Below, in pieces: positions 1 through 9,575 of a stretch of 64,000 nucleotides of DNA. Made by a program: the position numbers and the translations under genes. The notes under the pieces were generated by a model. It saw only the letters and a list, made by a program, of their open reading frames with translations. It made no database searches and was not told where the DNA came from. The first letter of the stretch is position 1. Each line of letters starts with the position of its first letter. The stretch comes from Paracoccus bogoriensis (lineage in GTDB: Bacteria > Pseudomonadota > Alphaproteobacteria > Rhodobacterales > Rhodobacteraceae), in contig NZ_JAHYSR010000018.1 in NCBI RefSeq assembly GCF_019431455.1, forward strand, positions 1 through 64,000, written 5' to 3'.

Positions 1-59
1 CAAATCCCCAGAATCCATCCCACCCTCAGCCGCAAGGGGTGCCGCTCAGACCGCCAAGG

Positions 60-837
60 TCATATGCGATTCCCCTGGGTGAGGGCCTTGGCGCCGACGA
101 CGATGAACAGGCGGCAGACCTTCGGGTCCAGGCCCCGGTCGACCAGGTTGTCGAGCAAGGCCTGAACGGTCGCGGCGTTCTCCGTTGCAGCCTCGACCAC
201 GCCCAGCGGGTGCTTCCGGCCATCGGCATCGACCCCGACCGCGCCTGGCATCAGAAGCTTGTCGTTCATGTGCAGCCCGTCGATCTGGATCACCAGAAGA
301 TCCAGCCCCGACAGGTCCGAGGCCATCCACGCCTCCAGGCGCGCCCGGGTCAGCGCCTTGAACCGCCGCGACACCGCCGATTTCGACAGCCCCGAGCCCG
401 GCTCGGAGGGCACTCCGGCTTCGGGCAGGCGCACCGCGCGCCCCACCTTGCGCGTGGCCACGTTCATCAGCATCAGGCTTATCGCCCACTGGTCCAGCCA
501 GCCGGGCTCGGCCGCCTCCTTCCAGCTGGGCAGCGCCAGCTCCTTGCCGGTGGTTTTCGATCGCGCCCGCGGGCGCTCCATCTCCACCTGCCGCCGTGAA
601 AGCCCAAGGGCCCCTTGGTCCGCCCCCAGCGGTATCCCGGCCTGTCGGCCGCGCGCGCATGCGGCGCCCGGCCAGCGCCGTCGCATCTTCCTCCAGCATC
701 TGCGCCAGACTCGCCAAGCCGGCGATCAGGCAGAAGCGCTCGAAGCTCGCCCCGACCGCGTCGCGCGCCTCCTCGACCGCCGCGTTCAACTCGGCCGTGC
801 TGGCCAGCGCGACCGGGGATGTGGTGGCTGTCTTCAT
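60..837 (-). pseudogene. IS256-family transposase relic, frameshifted and 3'-truncated
   Basis: Remnant of an IS256-type (mutator) DDE transposase. The N-terminal part starts at the ATG at 837 behind GGAGAG (residues such as FERFCLIAGLASLAQML). The reading then changes frame near 660 into YRWGRTKGPLGFHGG and again near 594 into a frame carrying GLSKSAVSRRF and LLVIQIDGLHMNDKLL, where the first catalytic Asp lies. The protein stops after VGAKALTQGNRI, just where family members continue with the rest of the catalytic core, so the second Asp and the Glu are missing. Two frameshifts plus truncation make it non-functional. Whether the rest lies beyond the window edge cannot be seen. Terminal inverted repeats were not identified with confidence. 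Confidence 0.8.
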
Positions 838-980
838 GGTGTTGCTCTCCGTTTGGATTGGACACCCCGAGCCTGCGGCTCAGCGAGAGCAACGCCACCC
901 CTCACCCCACGAAGTTCAACATCGGGCTGGACATTCCCCTTGGGGGCAGGTCATGTCGCCCGAACGATACCGTCGAGGTC

Positions 981-1679
981 ATGGGGCAGCGGATGGAGAT
1001 GGGCCTTGCTGCGACCCTTGGCCTGATCGCCCGCAATCCGGACGGCAGCTTTTCTTTTAGCGGCGATGCCGGGAGCGACCGGGAGAGCGCCGCAGAGGCC
1101 ACCCAGCAGGCACCGGAGGGGCAACCCGAAGGCGACACCTTCCGCGCCTCTGACGATGCCGAGGGCGCGCTGACGGCCTTGGTCGAGTCGCTGCCGCCCG
1201 GAACGCAGATGGCCGCCTTGAATGCGCTGGTCGAGACCGGACAGGTTGGCCCGGAGATGATCGAGCGCATGGCCCGCCAGTCGGGGGCGGAACCTGCCGA
1301 CCTTGCCCGCCAGATCGAGGCCGCACATGCAGGCTTCTATGACTCGGTGATGGACAGGGTTGAGGCGATGGGCGTTCACGACAGCGACCTGTTCGGGGAC
1401 TTCATCGAGGGCGACCCGAAGCTGTCCCGAGAGATGCAGCAGGCGGTTCGCAATCTGATGATGACCAATGACGCAACCGGCTTCGACCGGCTGGCCGAAC
1501 GCTTTGTGCAATCGCTTGACCGCGTGGACCCGCAGGCCGTGAAGGAAGCGCTGACCGCCTCGGGCATCCCGCATCGTCGCAGCCCAGGGGGCGAGCTTGT
1601 GTTGACCTTCGAGGGGCACGGGGAGGTCAGCTATCAGGAGGCCGTGAAGCAGGGCCTCATCCGCGTCTCGCGCGCCTGA
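981..1679 (+). CDS. Unknown acidic protein, possibly 5'-truncated by the neighbouring IS
   Basis: I do not recognise this protein (232 residues from the ATG at 981). It has an acidic, Glu/Ala-rich N-terminal third and a helical C-terminal half with motifs such as [17 protein letters not shown] and a final [11 protein letters not shown]. There are no membrane segments and no signal peptide. The frame is open far upstream through the IS remnant, and residues just before 981 (NDTVEV) look protein-like. The original start may therefore have been removed by the insertion, with 981 only the first plausible ATG left. No clear ribosome binding site precedes it. Its position between an IS relic and a tRNA gene is typical of accessory DNA. 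Function unknown. Confidence 0.5.
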   Translation: MGQRMEMGLAATLGLIARNPDGSFSFSGDAGSDRESAAEATQQAPEGQPEGDTFRASDDAEGALTALVESLPPGTQMAALNALVETGQVGPEMIERMARQSGAEPADLARQIEAAHAGFYDSVMDRVEAMGVHDSDLFGDFIEGDPKLSREMQQAVRNLMMTNDATGFDRLAERFVQSLDRVDPQAVKEALTASGIPHRRSPGGELVLTFEGHGEVSYQEAVKQGLIRVSRA

Positions 1680-1802
1680 CGGGAAAGCCGAATCGAAAAC
1701 ACCGGGGCCGGAAGGCTGGCCCTCGGACCGCTATCAGCATGGCGCTGTCAGCGTATCAGCATCAGGCGCACAAGTCGTTGTTTTCATTGAAAAAGACGTT
1801 AG

Positions 1803-1878
<76 letters not shown>

Positions 1879-1939
1879 ACGTGTGCGCCGGTTTAACCGT
1901 CGCGGCGTCGATGTCAAGACGCCGCGACACCCAGCAGCC

Positions 1940-4774
1940 CTACTCCGCCGCCTGCGTGTAGCTTTCCAGTGGCGGACAGGTGCAGACCAGGTTTCGGTCG
2001 CCATGGGCGTTGTCCACCCGCCCGACCGGAGGCCAATATTTGTCAACCCGGAACGCCCCCGGGGGAAAACAGCCCTGCTCGCGCGAATAGGGACGGTCCC
2101 AGTCACGGACCAGATCCTCGACCGTGTGGGGGGCGTGACGCAGCGGGCTCTGGTCCGCCGCGATGCGGCCTTGGGCCACGTCGGCGATCTCGTCCCGGAT
2201 GGCCAGCAGCGCGGTGATGAATCGGTCGATCTCGGCCTTTGTCTCGCTTTCCGTCGGCTCGACCATCAGCGTGCCGCTGACCGGCCAGCTCATCGTGGGG
2301 GCGTGAAAGCCATTGTCGATCAGCCGCTTGGCGATGTCGTCCACGGTTACGCCATGGGCCGCGAAAGGCCGCGTGTCGATGATGCATTCATGCGCGACCC
2401 GGCCGCGATTGCCCATGAACAGGATCGGATAGGCCCCGGCCAGCCGGCTGGCGATGTAGTTGGCATTCAGGATCGCGACGCGCGTTGCCTGCGTCAATCC
2501 TTCACCGCCCATCATCAGACAATAGGCCCAGGAGATCAACAGGATCGAGGCCGACCCGTAAGGCGCCGCCGAGACTGCGCCCTTGCCCGTGCGGGGGTCG
2601 CCGGGCAGGAAGGGCGCCAGATGCGCCTTGACCCCGATCGGCCCCATGCCCGGCCCGCCCCCGCCATGCGGGATGGCAAAGGTCTTGTGCAGGTTCAGGT
2701 GGCTCACATCGCCCCCGATCTCGCCCGGCTTCACCAGGCCCACCAGCGCGTTCATGTTCGCGCCGTCGATATAGACCTGCCCGCCATGCTTGTGCGTGAT
2801 ATCGCAGACCTGCCGCACCGTGTCCTCGAAGACGCCATGGGTCGAGGGATAGGTGATCATCGCGGCCGCCAGCCGAGAGCCGGCCTTGGCGGCTTTGTCG
2901 GCAAAATCCTCCAGGTCGATATCGCCGTTCGGCGCCGATTTCACCACGACCACCTGCATCCCGCACATCTGGGCGCTGGCCGGGTTCGTGCCATGGGCCG
3001 AGACCGGGATCAGGCAGATGTCGCGATCCTCGCCCCGCGCCTTGTGATAGGCCTGGATCGTCAAGAGCCCTGCATATTCGCCCTGCGCGCCGCTGTTGGG
3101 CTGCATCGAGAAGGCGTCATAGCCGGTGATGCGGCACAGCTTCTCGGTCAGGTCGGCGATGGCCTCGTGATAGCCCGCCGCCTGGTCATGGGGCGCAAAG
3201 GGATGCAGCGCGCCGAATTCGGGCCAGGTGATCGGCATCATCTCGGCCGCGGCATTCAGCTTCATCGTGCAGGAGCCCAAGGGGATCATCGCCCGGTCCA
3301 GCGCCAGATCCCGGTCCGACAGGCGGCGCATATAGCGCATCATCTCGGATTCCGCGCGGTTCATGTGAAAGACCGGATGGGTCAGATAGTCGCTTTCCCG
3401 CAGCAGGTCGTCCGGGATCGCGGGCGCGCTGGCCGCCGCCGCCGGGTCGGTGATCCCGAACGCGTCCAGCAGGCGGGCGATCACCCCGGCATCGGTCGTC
3501 TCGTCCACGCTGATGCCCACGCGGTCGCGGCCCACGCGGCGCAGGTTGATGCCGCGCTGTTCGGCGGCGGCCAGAATGCCCGCCTGGCCGACGCCCACCT
3601 TGACCGTGATCGTGTCAAAGAACGCCTCGGGCGCGACCTCGGCCCCGGCCGCCCGCAGCGCGTTGGCAATGGTCACGGCGTGCAGATGCACCCGCTGCGC
3701 GATGGCGCGCAGGCCCACCGGGCCGTGAAAGACCGCATAGAACCCCGCCATGACAGCCAGCAGCGCTTGCGCGGTGCAGACATTGCTGGTCGCCTTCTCG
3801 CGGCGGATATGCTGCTCGCGCGTCTGCAGCGACAGGCGCAGCGCCTGCCGTCCTGCGGCGTCGATGCTGACCCCCACGATCCGGCCGGGCATCGCCCGCT
3901 TCAGCTCGTCCCGGCAGGACATGAAGGCCGCATGCGGGCCGCCATAACCCATCGGCACGCCGAAACGCTGCGCGCTGCCCACAGCGATGTCGGCCCCCAT
4001 CGCGCCCGGCTCCTTCAGCAGGCACAGGGCCAACAGGTCTGTCGCCACCACGGCCAGCGCGCCCGCCGCATGCAACGCCTCGATCTCCGGCGTCAGGTCG
4101 CGGACATGGCCATAGGTGCCGGGATATTGGAACACCGCGCCAAAGACCTGATCGGCGACCAGATCATCGACCGAGCCCTTGACGATGCGTATGCCCAAGG
4201 GCGCCGCCCGCGTCTCGATCACGTTGATGGTCTGCGGATGCAGATCATGAGCCACAAAGAACGCATCGGCCCTGGACTTCGACTGACGCCGTGCCATGGC
4301 CATCGCCTCGGCCGCCGCCGTTGCCTCGTCCAGCAGGCTGGCATTCGCCACCGGCAACCCGGTCAGATCCGCCACCATGGTCTGGAAGTTCAACAGCGCC
4401 TCAAGCCGCCCCTGCGCGATCTCGGGCTGATAGGGCGTATAGGCCGTGTACCAGGCCGGGTTCTCAAGGATATTGCGCTGGATGGCAGGAGGCGTGACGG
4501 TTCCGTAATAGCCCTGACCGATCAGGCTGGTCATCACGCGGTTCTTCGCGGCAACCTCGCGCATCCGCGCGATCAGCCCGGCCTCCGACAGGGCAGGCCA
4601 GTCCAGCCGGTCATCCCGCCGGATCGTGGCGGGTATGGTCTGCTCGATCAGCTGATCCAGGCTATCGGCGCCCACGGCCTTCAGCATCTCGACCATCTCG
4701 GCCGGGGACGGCCCGATATGGCGGCGGTTGGCGAAATCGTCGGGGTTGTAGTCGGTCGCGGTCCAGCGGCCCAT
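1940..4774 (-). CDS. gcvP: Glycine dehydrogenase (aminomethyl-transferring), P-protein
   Basis: Pyridoxal-phosphate enzyme that decarboxylates glycine and passes the aminomethyl group to the lipoyl arm of GcvH. About 944 residues, the usual size of the fused single-chain P-protein. The PLP-binding lysine is K697 in [17 protein letters not shown], and the N-terminal half carries the typical [12 protein letters not shown] start. I chose the ATG at 4774 ([14 protein letters not shown]). The frame stays open upstream, but that stretch encodes a GC palindrome and is not family-like. Last gene of gcvT-gcvH-gcvP, expected to be under the glycine riboswitch ahead of gcvT. A hairpin-rich spacer separates it from gcvH and could tune relative expression. 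Confidence 0.97.
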   Translation of the reverse strand: MGRWTATDYNPDDFANRRHIGPSPAEMVEMLKAVGADSLDQLIEQTIPATIRRDDRLDWPALSEAGLIARMREVAAKNRVMTSLIGQGYYGTVTPPAIQRNILENPAWYTAYTPYQPEIAQGRLEALLNFQTMVADLTGLPVANASLLDEATAAAEAMAMARRQSKSRADAFFVAHDLHPQTINVIETRAAPLGIRIVKGSVDDLVADQVFGAVFQYPGTYGHVRDLTPEIEALHAAGALAVVATDLLALCLLKEPGAMGADIAVGSAQRFGVPMGYGGPHAAFMSCRDELKRAMPGRIVGVSIDAAGRQALRLSLQTREQHIRREKATSNVCTAQALLAVMAGFYAVFHGPVGLRAIAQRVHLHAVTIANALRAAGAEVAPEAFFDTITVKVGVGQAGILAAAEQRGINLRRVGRDRVGISVDETTDAGVIARLLDAFGITDPAAAASAPAIPDDLLRESDYLTHPVFHMNRAESEMMRYMRRLSDRDLALDRAMIPLGSCTMKLNAAAEMMPITWPEFGALHPFAPHDQAAGYHEAIADLTEKLCRITGYDAFSMQPNSGAQGEYAGLLTIQAYHKARGEDRDICLIPVSAHGTNPASAQMCGMQVVVVKSAPNGDIDLEDFADKAAKAGSRLAAAMITYPSTHGVFEDTVRQVCDITHKHGGQVYIDGANMNALVGLVKPGEIGGDVSHLNLHKTFAIPHGGGGPGMGPIGVKAHLAPFLPGDPRTGKGAVSAAPYGSASILLISWAYCLMMGGEGLTQATRVAILNANYIASRLAGAYPILFMGNRGRVAHECIIDTRPFAAHGVTVDDIAKRLIDNGFHAPTMSWPVSGTLMVEPTESETKAEIDRFITALLAIRDEIADVAQGRIAADQSPLRHAPHTVEDLVRDWDRPYSREQGCFPPGAFRVDKYWPPVGRVDNAHGDRNLVCTCPPLESYTQAAE

Positions 4775-4800
4775 CACGCCTCCATCGGGGCGCGCAGCCC

Positions 4801-4860
4801 CCTCTTCTTCGTTGTCCAAATACCCTGGGGGTCCGGGGGTGAAACCCCCGGCGCCTGCCG
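4801..4860. repeat. GC palindrome with TTTGG tail, gcvH-gcvP spacer
   Basis: The spacer holds CCGGGGG-tgaaa-CCCCCGG (about 4833-4851), next to a second stem GCCGGG-tctcgg-CCCGGC extending past 4860. On its outer side is the tail that reads GGGTATTTGGACAACG on the minus strand. The same organisation, palindrome plus a tail containing YTTGG or TTTGR, recurs near 43303 and 52752, so it looks like a dispersed intergenic element. It could also act as an RNA stem in the gcv transcript. Confidence 0.6.
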
Positions 4861-4881
4861 GGTCTCGGCCCGGCAAGGGCC

Positions 4882-5241
4882 TCAGCCGATCAGCGCCTTG
4901 TAGGCATCCTCGTCCATGAACCTGTCCATCGCGCCCGCATCGGCAGGCCGGATGCGGAAGAACCAGGCCGCCATCGGATCGGCATTCACGTCGCCGGGGC
5001 TGTCGGCCAGCGCGCCGTTCACCGCCGTGATGACGCCCGCGACCGGAGCCACGATGTCCGAGGCCGCCTTCACGCTCTCGATCACCACGATCTCTTCGCC
5101 GGCTTCGACTTCCCGGCCCTCCTCGGGCAGTTCGACAAAGACGACATCACCCAGCTGGTCGCTGGCATGTCGGGTGATGCCCACGACGATCTCGTCGCCT
5201 TCGGCGCGCAGCCATTCATGGTCTTTGGTGTATTTCAGCAT
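4882..5241 (-). CDS. gcvH: Glycine cleavage system H protein
   Basis: Small lipoyl carrier protein (119 residues) that shuttles the aminomethyl intermediate between the P-, T- and L-proteins. The lipoylation lysine is K58 in [12 protein letters not shown], inside a typical biotinyl/lipoyl fold (YTKDHEW at the N-terminus, [12 protein letters not shown]). The length matches the family. It lies 9 nt downstream of the gcvT stop and upstream of gcvP on the same strand, so it is co-transcribed with both. No lipoyl synthase or ligase gene is in the window, so modification depends on enzymes encoded elsewhere. Confidence 0.97.
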   Translation of the reverse strand: MLKYTKDHEWLRAEGDEIVVGITRHASDQLGDVVFVELPEEGREVEAGEEIVVIESVKAASDIVAPVAGVITAVNGALADSPGDVNADPMAAWFFRIRPADAGAMDRFMDEDAYKALIG

Positions 5242-5250
5242 GACAGAACC

Positions 5251-6357
5251 TCAGCGTTTGTAGGAAGGCGTGACAAAGGGCAGGGGGCAGACAGTGACGG
5301 GCAGGCGCCTGCCACGCAGTTCGGCCTCGATCACGGCGCCATCGGGAATGTCGGCGGGGATGCGTGCCATGGCGACCGGCCCTCCGACCGAGGGACCGAA
5401 GCCCCCCGAACTGACCGTCCCGATCGCGCGACCCGCGGCGTCGAACAGCGCCACGCCCTCGCGGATCGGCGCACGGCCCTCGGGGCGCAGGCCGCGGCGG
5501 GTTCCGCCCGGGGCCTCCAGCACCTGCGCGGCGCCCGGAAACCCGCCCGCCCGCGCACCGCCCGGACGGCGGATCCTGGGGATCGACCAGGCCAGGCCGG
5601 CCTCGGCCGGGGTCACGCCCGCATCCATGTCATGGCCGTAAAGCGGCATCCCGGCCTCCAGCCGCAGACTGTCGCGCGCGCCCAAGCCGATGGGCGCGAC
5701 CTCGGGCTGGTCCAGCAGCGCGCGGGCAAAGGCCTCCAGCCGCTCGGCAGGCACCGAAATCTCGAACCCATCTTCGCCCGTATAGCCCGAACGCGAGATC
5801 CACAGGGCGATCCCATCCCAGTCATGCACCTGGCTGTCCATGAAACGCATCGCCGCGACGCCCGGAACCAGCCGTGCCAGAACAGCCTCGGCCTCGGGGC
5901 CTTGCAGCGCCAGCAGGCCGCGATCCGTGACCGGAGTGACGGTCACGCCGCTCAGCGTCCGCAGATGCGCGATGTCCTGTTCCGCGCAGGCCGCGTTCAC
6001 CACCAGCAGGAAGTGATCCCCCCGATGGGCGAACATCAGATCGTCCAGAATCCCGCCCGCATCATTTGTGAACAGGCCATAGCGCTGCCGCCCCTCGGGC
6101 AGGCCAAGCACATCGGCGGGGATCAGGCTTTCCAGCGCCAGGGCGGCGGTCTCGATCCGGCCGTCCTTCGGCGTGACCAGAACCTGCCCCATATGGCTGA
6201 CATCGAACAGTCCCGCACGGGCGCGCGTGTGCAGATGCTCGGCCATCACGCCCATCGGATATTGCACGGGCATGTCCCAGCCCGCGAAAGGCACCATCCG
6301 GGCGCCCCGTTCGACATGCAGATCGTAAAGCCCGGTCCGGCGAAGCGTCTCGGCCAT
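5251..6357 (-). CDS. gcvT: Aminomethyltransferase, T-protein
   Basis: Tetrahydrofolate-dependent enzyme of the glycine cleavage complex that releases ammonia and makes 5,10-methylene-THF. 368 residues from the ATG at 6357, preceded by GGAGG. The N-terminal folate-binding region shows [14 protein letters not shown] and [10 protein letters not shown]. The middle has LPADV-type and YTGEDGFEI motifs, and a C-terminal barrel domain ends the protein. The frame is open for a further 2 kb upstream, but that part is antisense to another gene and contains the riboswitch, so it is not coding. First gene of the gcvTHP operon, with the riboswitch ending about 65 nt upstream of its start. Confidence 0.96.
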   Translation of the reverse strand: MAETLRRTGLYDLHVERGARMVPFAGWDMPVQYPMGVMAEHLHTRARAGLFDVSHMGQVLVTPKDGRIETAALALESLIPADVLGLPEGRQRYGLFTNDAGGILDDLMFAHRGDHFLLVVNAACAEQDIAHLRTLSGVTVTPVTDRGLLALQGPEAEAVLARLVPGVAAMRFMDSQVHDWDGIALWISRSGYTGEDGFEISVPAERLEAFARALLDQPEVAPIGLGARDSLRLEAGMPLYGHDMDAGVTPAEAGLAWSIPRIRRPGGARAGGFPGAAQVLEAPGGTRRGLRPEGRAPIREGVALFDAAGRAIGTVSSGGFGPSVGGPVAMARIPADIPDGAVIEAELRGRRLPVTVCPLPFVTPSYKR

Positions 6358-6420
6358 CAGGCCCTCCTGCGAAACAGCCGGACAGCCGGCATCGGTTGAA
6401 CACGGATGATCCGTGCCACG

Positions 6421-6590
6421 ATGCCCCCTCTGTCCCTGCCCGAACCGGGCGCCTGAGATCGTTATCCCTTCGGCGGGTCTTGCGACCACTCTCCAGAGTT
6501 CTTGCGGAAAGCGGTCCTTTCGCCTGAGAGCTTGCCGGGGCGGCTTCTCCTTCGGCCCCGGCAGGCGTGCCGGTGTCTCCCGAATTCCGA
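6421..6590 (-). promoter_or_regulatory. Tandem glycine riboswitch upstream of gcvT
   Basis: Read on the minus strand, the region has two glycine-aptamer cores in series. The first has CGGGAGA, GCCGAAGGAG and CTCAGGCGAAAGGACCG. After a linker with CTCTGGAGAG, the second has GCCGAAGGGATAACG, CTCAGGCG and GGGACAGAGGGG. This matches the conserved tandem glycine riboswitch (gcvT element), which normally switches on gcv genes when glycine is plentiful. The 3' edge is about 65 nt before gcvT. Exact ends are estimates. Confidence 0.93.
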
Positions 6591-6738
6591 CCTCACCCCT
6601 AGCCGCAGCCCGCGCGCAAGGCAAGCGTCTTGTCGCTTGCGCGCCCCGAAACGCCGTTTTCCGACCCTGTCCTGCCGCTCTGGTTGACACCCCGACCCGC
6701 CGCGCGCCAAGGTCGCCCCGCGCAAGGACAGGCCCGGC

Positions 6739-8412
6739 ATGTTGCCCAAATTCTTCCAGATCGGTTTCAACAAATGCGGCACGACCTTCATCGCGCGGCT
6801 CTTCGACATGAATGGCATCCCTGCCGCCCATTGGCTGGAAGGCGCCCTGGCCGAGGACATCGCCTATGCCAAGCTGACCGGCGCCCGGCCCCTGGCGCGC
6901 TGGGCCGACCGGGTGACGGCCTTCACCGACATGGAATCGGCGCGCTTCCTGAACATGCCCATCATCGAGGCCTTCAAGGATTACGCCTTCCTTGACGCGC
7001 ATTATCCGGGCGCGGTCTTCATGCTGAACACGCGCCGGGTCGAAGACTGGATCGCCAGCCGCTACCTGCATCGCGGCGGCGCCTATGCGCGTAGCCATGC
7101 GGCATGGCGCGGCGTGGCCCTGGGCGATCTGGCCGATCTCTGGGCCCAGGAATGGCAGGCGCATCTGAAAGGCGTCCGGCAGCATTTTGCGGGCAGGCCC
7201 GAATTCATCGAGATCGACATCGACGAAGCCACCCCCGAGGATTATCGCCGCGCCCTGTCGCCCTGGTTCGACCTGCCGCGCATCCCCGACCTGCCCGGCG
7301 CGGGGGTGCGGCAGGCGCGCCTGCACAACCTGCCCCGCCTGCGCGCCATGCTGGAAACGCCACTGCCGGGCGCCGGCTACACGCCCACAAGCCGCCTGCG
7401 GCTGGCGCGCCGTCTGACCGCACTGGCCGCCCCGGCCCGGCTGAGCCTGACCCCTGCGCTGCGCGCGCCCCATGAACAGGCGGTTTGCCTGGACCTCGAC
7501 CGGGCCGAATTGCGTGGGGCCGATGGCCGCCTTCTGCCCCTGCGCCGCGGGCCGCAGGGTTTCTATCTCGAGGCGAAGCGCCCCGGGCTGTTGCGCGTTG
7601 CGCCGGTGGCCAACGACATCGCGCAGGTGGCGACCGGCGGCTGCTACTGGCTGGATATGCGTCCTTCGGGGCCGAACCTTCCGGCCGAGGCGCCGCTGCT
7701 GGCCTGCCTGCGCCGGCGCGGCGCGGCGAATGTCTATCTGTGGCCCGCGCCATGGCTGCACCGGATCGGCAATGATGGCTTTCCCGGCGCGCCGCTGCCG
7801 CGACGCCCGGCGCTGGCGGACCGGCCCGATCTGGCGGTCTGGCGCGGCAGGCTCTCGGGCCGCGGCGCCGATGGCCGCAGCGCCGAACAGATGCTTCACG
7901 CGCTGGCCGCAGGCCATGGCGGTTTGCAGGCCCTGCGCGCGCTGACGGGCCTGCCGCGCTGGCGGCTGGCCAGCCTTGAACTGCCGGGTCTTGACGCCGC
8001 GATCCTGCCTGACGCGCGGCTGGAACAGGCGCTGGCGCAGGCGGGGCTGACGCCGCCGCGTCTGGCGGCAGACCATCCGGCGGGCCGCTATGCGATCAGC
8101 CTGGCCTCGACCGAGGGCGACAGCGACCTGCTGCCGCTGATCCAGGACGAGGCCGTCGTTCTGGCCGAGGATGACGGCACCGAGAGCTTCGTCACCGGCC
8201 TCTTCCGCCCCTGGCGCCATGTTATCCCGCTGGAGCCGGGCGCGGCTGATCTGACCGAGAAGCTGGCCTGGGCCCGCGCCCATCCCGAAACCTGCGCGCA
8301 GATCGCCACCCGTGCGCGCCGCCTTGCCGCGCGCCTGGCCGACCCCCAGGCCCGCCGCTTGCATCTGGCTCGTGTGATCGAGGCCTATCGTGCCGCGACG
8401 GGCCAGCTCTGA
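6739..8412 (+). CDS. Two-domain protein: sulfotransferase-like N-terminus, GT90/CAP10-like C-terminus
   Basis: 557 residues. Residues about 1-230 resemble a PAPS-dependent sulfotransferase: a 5'-phosphosulfate loop at FFQIGFNKCGTTFIARLF and a 3'-phosphate-type motif FMLNTRRVEDWIASRYLH. Residues about 265-557 resemble the CAP10/GT90 glycosyltransferase family: LAVWRGRLSGR, GRYAISLAS, PWRHVIPLEPGAADLTEKL and WARAHPETCAQIATRAR. No signal peptide or membrane segment, so it is probably cytosolic. The likely role is building and sulfating a surface sugar, but donor and acceptor are unknown. It stands alone: gcvT diverges on the left and an ABC ATPase converges on the right. The two-domain reading is an inference from motifs. 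Confidence 0.7.
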   Translation: MLPKFFQIGFNKCGTTFIARLFDMNGIPAAHWLEGALAEDIAYAKLTGARPLARWADRVTAFTDMESARFLNMPIIEAFKDYAFLDAHYPGAVFMLNTRRVEDWIASRYLHRGGAYARSHAAWRGVALGDLADLWAQEWQAHLKGVRQHFAGRPEFIEIDIDEATPEDYRRALSPWFDLPRIPDLPGAGVRQARLHNLPRLRAMLETPLPGAGYTPTSRLRLARRLTALAAPARLSLTPALRAPHEQAVCLDLDRAELRGADGRLLPLRRGPQGFYLEAKRPGLLRVAPVANDIAQVATGGCYWLDMRPSGPNLPAEAPLLACLRRRGAANVYLWPAPWLHRIGNDGFPGAPLPRRPALADRPDLAVWRGRLSGRGADGRSAEQMLHALAAGHGGLQALRALTGLPRWRLASLELPGLDAAILPDARLEQALAQAGLTPPRLAADHPAGRYAISLASTEGDSDLLPLIQDEAVVLAEDDGTESFVTGLFRPWRHVIPLEPGAADLTEKLAWARAHPETCAQIATRARRLAARLADPQARRLHLARVIEAYRAATGQL

Positions 8413-8416
8413 CGGG

Positions 8417-9496
8417 CTATCCGCGCGGAAAGACAAAGCAGCGGTCGCGCCGCAGCATCAGCCACATCGGCGTGCCCGCAGGCGGCAGGAATACGCCCGG
8501 CACGGTGGCATTCAGCGTGATGCCGCTGTGCTCGGTGGCGAATTCGACCAGCGATTCGCGGCCCAGATAGCGGGCGCGCACCACCCGGGCCAGCGCCGCC
8601 TGCCCGTTCTCCGGCGTGGGCGCTGGCCCCTGACCGGCCCGGTCAAAGTCGATCCGCAGATGCTGGGGCCGGATCACGATATCGACCTCGCAGCCATCGG
8701 GCAGTCCCGGCGTCAGGAATTGCCCAAAGGGCGTGTCGGTCAGCGCCCCCTGCACACGCCCCTGCAAGACGTTGATGTCGCTGAAGAACGCCGCCGCCTG
8801 ACGGTCCACCGGCGCATTGTATAGATTGTAGGGCGCGCCCTGCTGCACGATCCGACCCGACCGCATCAGCAGGATCAGATCGGCCATCCGCATCGCCTCG
8901 TCGGGCTCGTGCGTGACCAGAAGGACGGCAGTGCCCTCGTCCTTCAGCAGGGCCAGCGTCTCGTCGCGGATGCCGTCGCGCAGACGCTCGTCCAGGCCGC
9001 TGAAGGGCTCGTCCATCAGCAGCACGCCCGGACGCGGCGCCAATGCGCGGGCCAGCGCGACCCGCTGCTGCTCGCCGCCCGACAGTTCATGGGGATAGCT
9101 GTCCAGGTGACGCAGCATGTGCACCCGCTCCAGCAGGTCGGTGACGCGGGCGCGGTTCGCGCGGAATCCGCCCTTGAGGCCAAAGGCCACGTTCTCGCTG
9201 ACCGGCAGATGCGGGAACAGGGCGAAATCCTGAAACATCAGCCCGATGGCCCGCGCTTCGGGCGGCAGCCGCAGATTGCCGTCACAGACTGCCCGGCCAT
9301 CGACCAGAATGCGTCCCCGGTCCGGCATGTCCACGCCCGCGATGAGACGCAGCGTGGTGGATTTGCCGCAGCCCGAAGGGCCCAGCAGACAGGCGACCTG
9401 ACCGGCCTCGACCCGGAAGGACACGTCGTCCACGACCCGTCGCCCGTCAAAGCTGCGGGTCAGGTTCTGGACCTCCAGTCGGGCGGGCTGCGTCAC
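8417..9496 (-). CDS. ABC transporter ATPase, FbpC/PotA-like, without partners
   Basis: Nucleotide-binding subunit of an importer of the ferric-iron/polyamine/thiamine type (359 residues). Walker A is GPSGCGKST at 39-47, the Q-loop is MFQDFALFPHLP, the signature LSGGEQQR is at 138-145, and Walker B is VLLMDEPFSGLD near 158-169. The H-loop is LLVTHEPDEA. A C-terminal TOBE-like region (from about 235) includes VIRPQHLRIDF, as in FbpC. No permease or binding-protein gene adjoins it: convergent with the sulfotransferase-like gene, and followed upstream by an SDR on the same strand. Either its partners are elsewhere or it serves a shared transporter. The substrate is not determinable. Confidence 0.85.
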   Translation of the reverse strand: MTQPARLEVQNLTRSFDGRRVVDDVSFRVEAGQVACLLGPSGCGKSTTLRLIAGVDMPDRGRILVDGRAVCDGNLRLPPEARAIGLMFQDFALFPHLPVSENVAFGLKGGFRANRARVTDLLERVHMLRHLDSYPHELSGGEQQRVALARALAPRPGVLLMDEPFSGLDERLRDGIRDETLALLKDEGTAVLLVTHEPDEAMRMADLILLMRSGRIVQQGAPYNLYNAPVDRQAAAFFSDINVLQGRVQGALTDTPFGQFLTPGLPDGCEVDIVIRPQHLRIDFDRAGQGPAPTPENGQAALARVVRARYLGRESLVEFATEHSGITLNATVPGVFLPPAGTPMWLMLRRDRCFVFPRG

Positions 9497-9575
9497 GATC
9501 TGCCTGTCTTCTGGTCGGAGTGTTTCCGTCGGGTTTCTGCCCTAGCAGCGCCGCAACCGGTCCGCAACCGCCTGA

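Noticed and set aside
4801..4860. Repeats as part of a CRISPR array
   Set aside because: Copies are far apart, palindromes vary and there are no regular spacers or cas genes in the window.
1883..4903. Very long open frame on the plus strand across gcvP
   Set aside because: Antisense to a clear gcvP with all family motifs; composition Arg/His/Gly-rich and no family pattern, as expected for a high-GC shadow.
6358..8436. N-terminal extension of gcvT reaching to 8436
   Set aside because: This part overlaps the riboswitch and is antisense to the sulfotransferase-like gene; translation is low complexity.
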